A DNA stretch of 5,397 nt from Clostridia bacterium (GTDB lineage Bacteria > Bacillota_A > Clostridia > Oscillospirales > Acutalibacteraceae): assembly GCA_017529165.1 (NCBI GenBank), contig JAFXNY010000083.1, forward strand, positions 1 through 5,397, written 5' to 3'. A program made the position numbers and the translations under genes. The notes below the pieces were generated by a model that ran no database searches, had not been told where the DNA came from, and saw only the letters and a list, made by a program, of their open reading frames with translations. How positions within the stretch are numbered: the first letter of the stretch is position 1; every line of letters starts with the position of its first letter. Positions 4,431 to 5,397 of this stretch are shown one piece after another.

Positions 4431-5397
4431 TCATTCCTTTGTATATTTGTTGATAGCCCTTATCTCTGCCTTACCGCCCATATAAGGTCTTAAGGCTTCG
4501 GGTATTTTTACGCTGTAATACTCGCCGTCAAACGAGAGATTGTTTTCAAGTAGTGCTATCAGCATACGGGGCGGAGCCACAACGGTATTATTAAGAGTGT
4601 GCGCAAGGTATTTCTTGCCGTCCTCCCCCTTAACTCTTATACCGAGTCTTCTAGCCTGTGCGTCCCCGAGGTTTGAGCAGGAACATACCTCAAAATACTT
4701 TTTCTGTTTGGGGCTCCAGGCTTCAACATCGTAAGATTTAACCTTTAAGTCAGCAAGATCGCCGGTGCAACATTCAAGGGTTCTCACCGGAATATCGAGA
4801 CTGCGGAAAAGCTCAACCGAATAGCCCCACATCTTATCAAACCATTTCATACTATCCTCGGGTTTGCAGATTACAATCATTTCCTGCTTTTCAAACTGGT
4901 GTATTCTGTAAATGCCCCTTTCCTCTATGCCATGGGCGCCCTTTTCTTTTCTGAAGCAGGGGGAATAGCTTGTAAGCGTTAAGGGCAGTTTTTCTTCGGG
5001 GGTTATAGTATCTATAAACTTGCCTATCATAGAATGCTCGGAGGTGCCTATTAAATAAAGGTCTTCACCCTCTATTTTATACATCATAGAGTCCATTTCT
5101 TCAAAGCTCATAACGCCGGAAACAACATTTGAGCGTATCATAAACGGAGGTATATGATAGATAAAGCCTTTATCAATCATAAAATCTCTCGCATATGCGG
5201 TAACTGCCGAGTGCATACGGGCAATATCACCCATAAGGTAATAAAAGCCCTCGCCTGCAACACGCCCTGCGGACTCTTTATCAATACCGTTAAAGAGCGC
5301 CATAATATCAGTATGATAGGGTATCGGGAAATCGGGGTTTTTCTGCTCGCCGTACTGCTTAACCTCTACATTCTCGCTATCATCTTTACCGATAGGC
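4431..5397 (-). CDS. serS: Seryl-tRNA synthetase, C-terminal part (5' end beyond window)
   Basis: The frame runs from the window edge to TGA at 4433..4431, with 321 residues visible. The ATG at 5303 is internal: the frame continues upstream with PIGKDDSENVEV, a typical segment just before the catalytic core. The enzyme charges tRNA-Ser with serine in the cytoplasm. Class II signatures are clear: IPPFMIRSNVVSG after motif 1, the serine-pocket T-S-E-H (about 5045..5034), motif 2 FRKEKGAHG...RIHQFEKQEM (about 4985..4924), VCSCSNLGDAQARRLGIR, and motif 3 HTLNNT...PPRMLIALLEN with the conserved Arg near 4568. The C-terminus IPEALRPYMGG is typical of the family. About 100 or more N-terminal residues (the tRNA-binding coiled coil) lie outside the window. 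The GAHG and HTLNNT segments read more like the archaeal-type bacterial subgroup than E. coli SerRS, which has HTLNGSG. That comparison is from memory. Confidence 0.95.
   Translation of the reverse strand, partial: PIGKDDSENVEVKQYGEQKNPDFPIPYHTDIMALFNGIDKESAGRVAGEGFYYLMGDIARMHSAVTAYARDFMIDKGFIYHIPPFMIRSNVVSGVMSFEEMDSMMYKIEGEDLYLIGTSEHSMIGKFIDTITPEEKLPLTLTSYSPCFRKEKGAHGIEERGIYRIHQFEKQEMIVICKPEDSMKWFDKMWGYSVELFRSLDIPVRTLECCTGDLADLKVKSYDVEAWSPKQKKYFEVCSCSNLGDAQARRLGIRVKGEDGKKYLAHTLNNTVVAPPRMLIALLENNLSFDGEYYSVKIPEALRPYMGGKAEIRAINKYTKE
4435..4440 (-). promoter_or_regulatory. Ribosome binding site of the sortase, inside the serS 3' end
   Basis: AAAGGA on the minus strand lies 8 bases before the sortase ATG at 4426 and encodes the last lysine and glutamate of serS. 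This packing argues for a shared transcript. Confidence 0.75.

Overview
The window looks like chromosomal DNA from a monoderm Clostridia-type Firmicute. The evidence is a class B sortase, a lipoprotein signal peptide with a Cys lipobox, the clostridial/bacillar class A PBP C-terminal signature, strong purine-rich ribosome binding sites and moderate-to-low GC. No marker here fixes the genus. Every gene I can support lies on the minus strand, so transcription runs from high to low coordinates. I found no RNA gene, mobile element or CRISPR array, and no gene-free stretch over about 70 bases.

Reading in the direction of transcription, the window opens inside serS (seryl-tRNA synthetase, 5' end cut off). 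Only 4 bases later comes a class B sortase. After a further 31 bases comes a polytopic membrane protein of the O-antigen ligase/Wzy_C type. Its reading frame is broken by an in-frame TAA and then continues in the same frame as a TPR-like C-terminal part. That part overlaps by 4 bases (GTGA) a lipoprotein carrying only a penicillin-binding transpeptidase domain. The spacing suggests one operon: serS - sortase - ligase/TPR - PBP lipoprotein. Just after the PBP stop is a small hairpin and then a perfect consensus sigma-A promoter (TTGACA, 17 bp, TATAAT). It drives a separate gene for a secreted protein with roughly 109-residue repeats, which runs off the low-coordinate end of the window. This last gene is cut by the window edge and covers 1..534.

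The most striking observation is the cause of the broken ligase. The TAA at 2446..2448 lies at the junction of an exact 9-bp tandem duplication (TAAAGCGAT twice on the + strand, 2438..2455). Removing one copy restores a continuous frame of 564 codons and a normal-looking last transmembrane helix. The stop therefore looks like a recent, reversible slippage event, possibly an ON/OFF switch, and not a natural gene boundary.

Functionally, the operon pairs a membrane glycosyltransferase-like enzyme with a cell-wall transpeptidase and a sortase. The PBP is class A-derived but has lost its glycosyltransferase domain. This resembles in outline the pairing of SEDS polymerases with class B PBPs. A surface-glycan or peptidoglycan-linked assembly role is my inference, not something the sequence proves.
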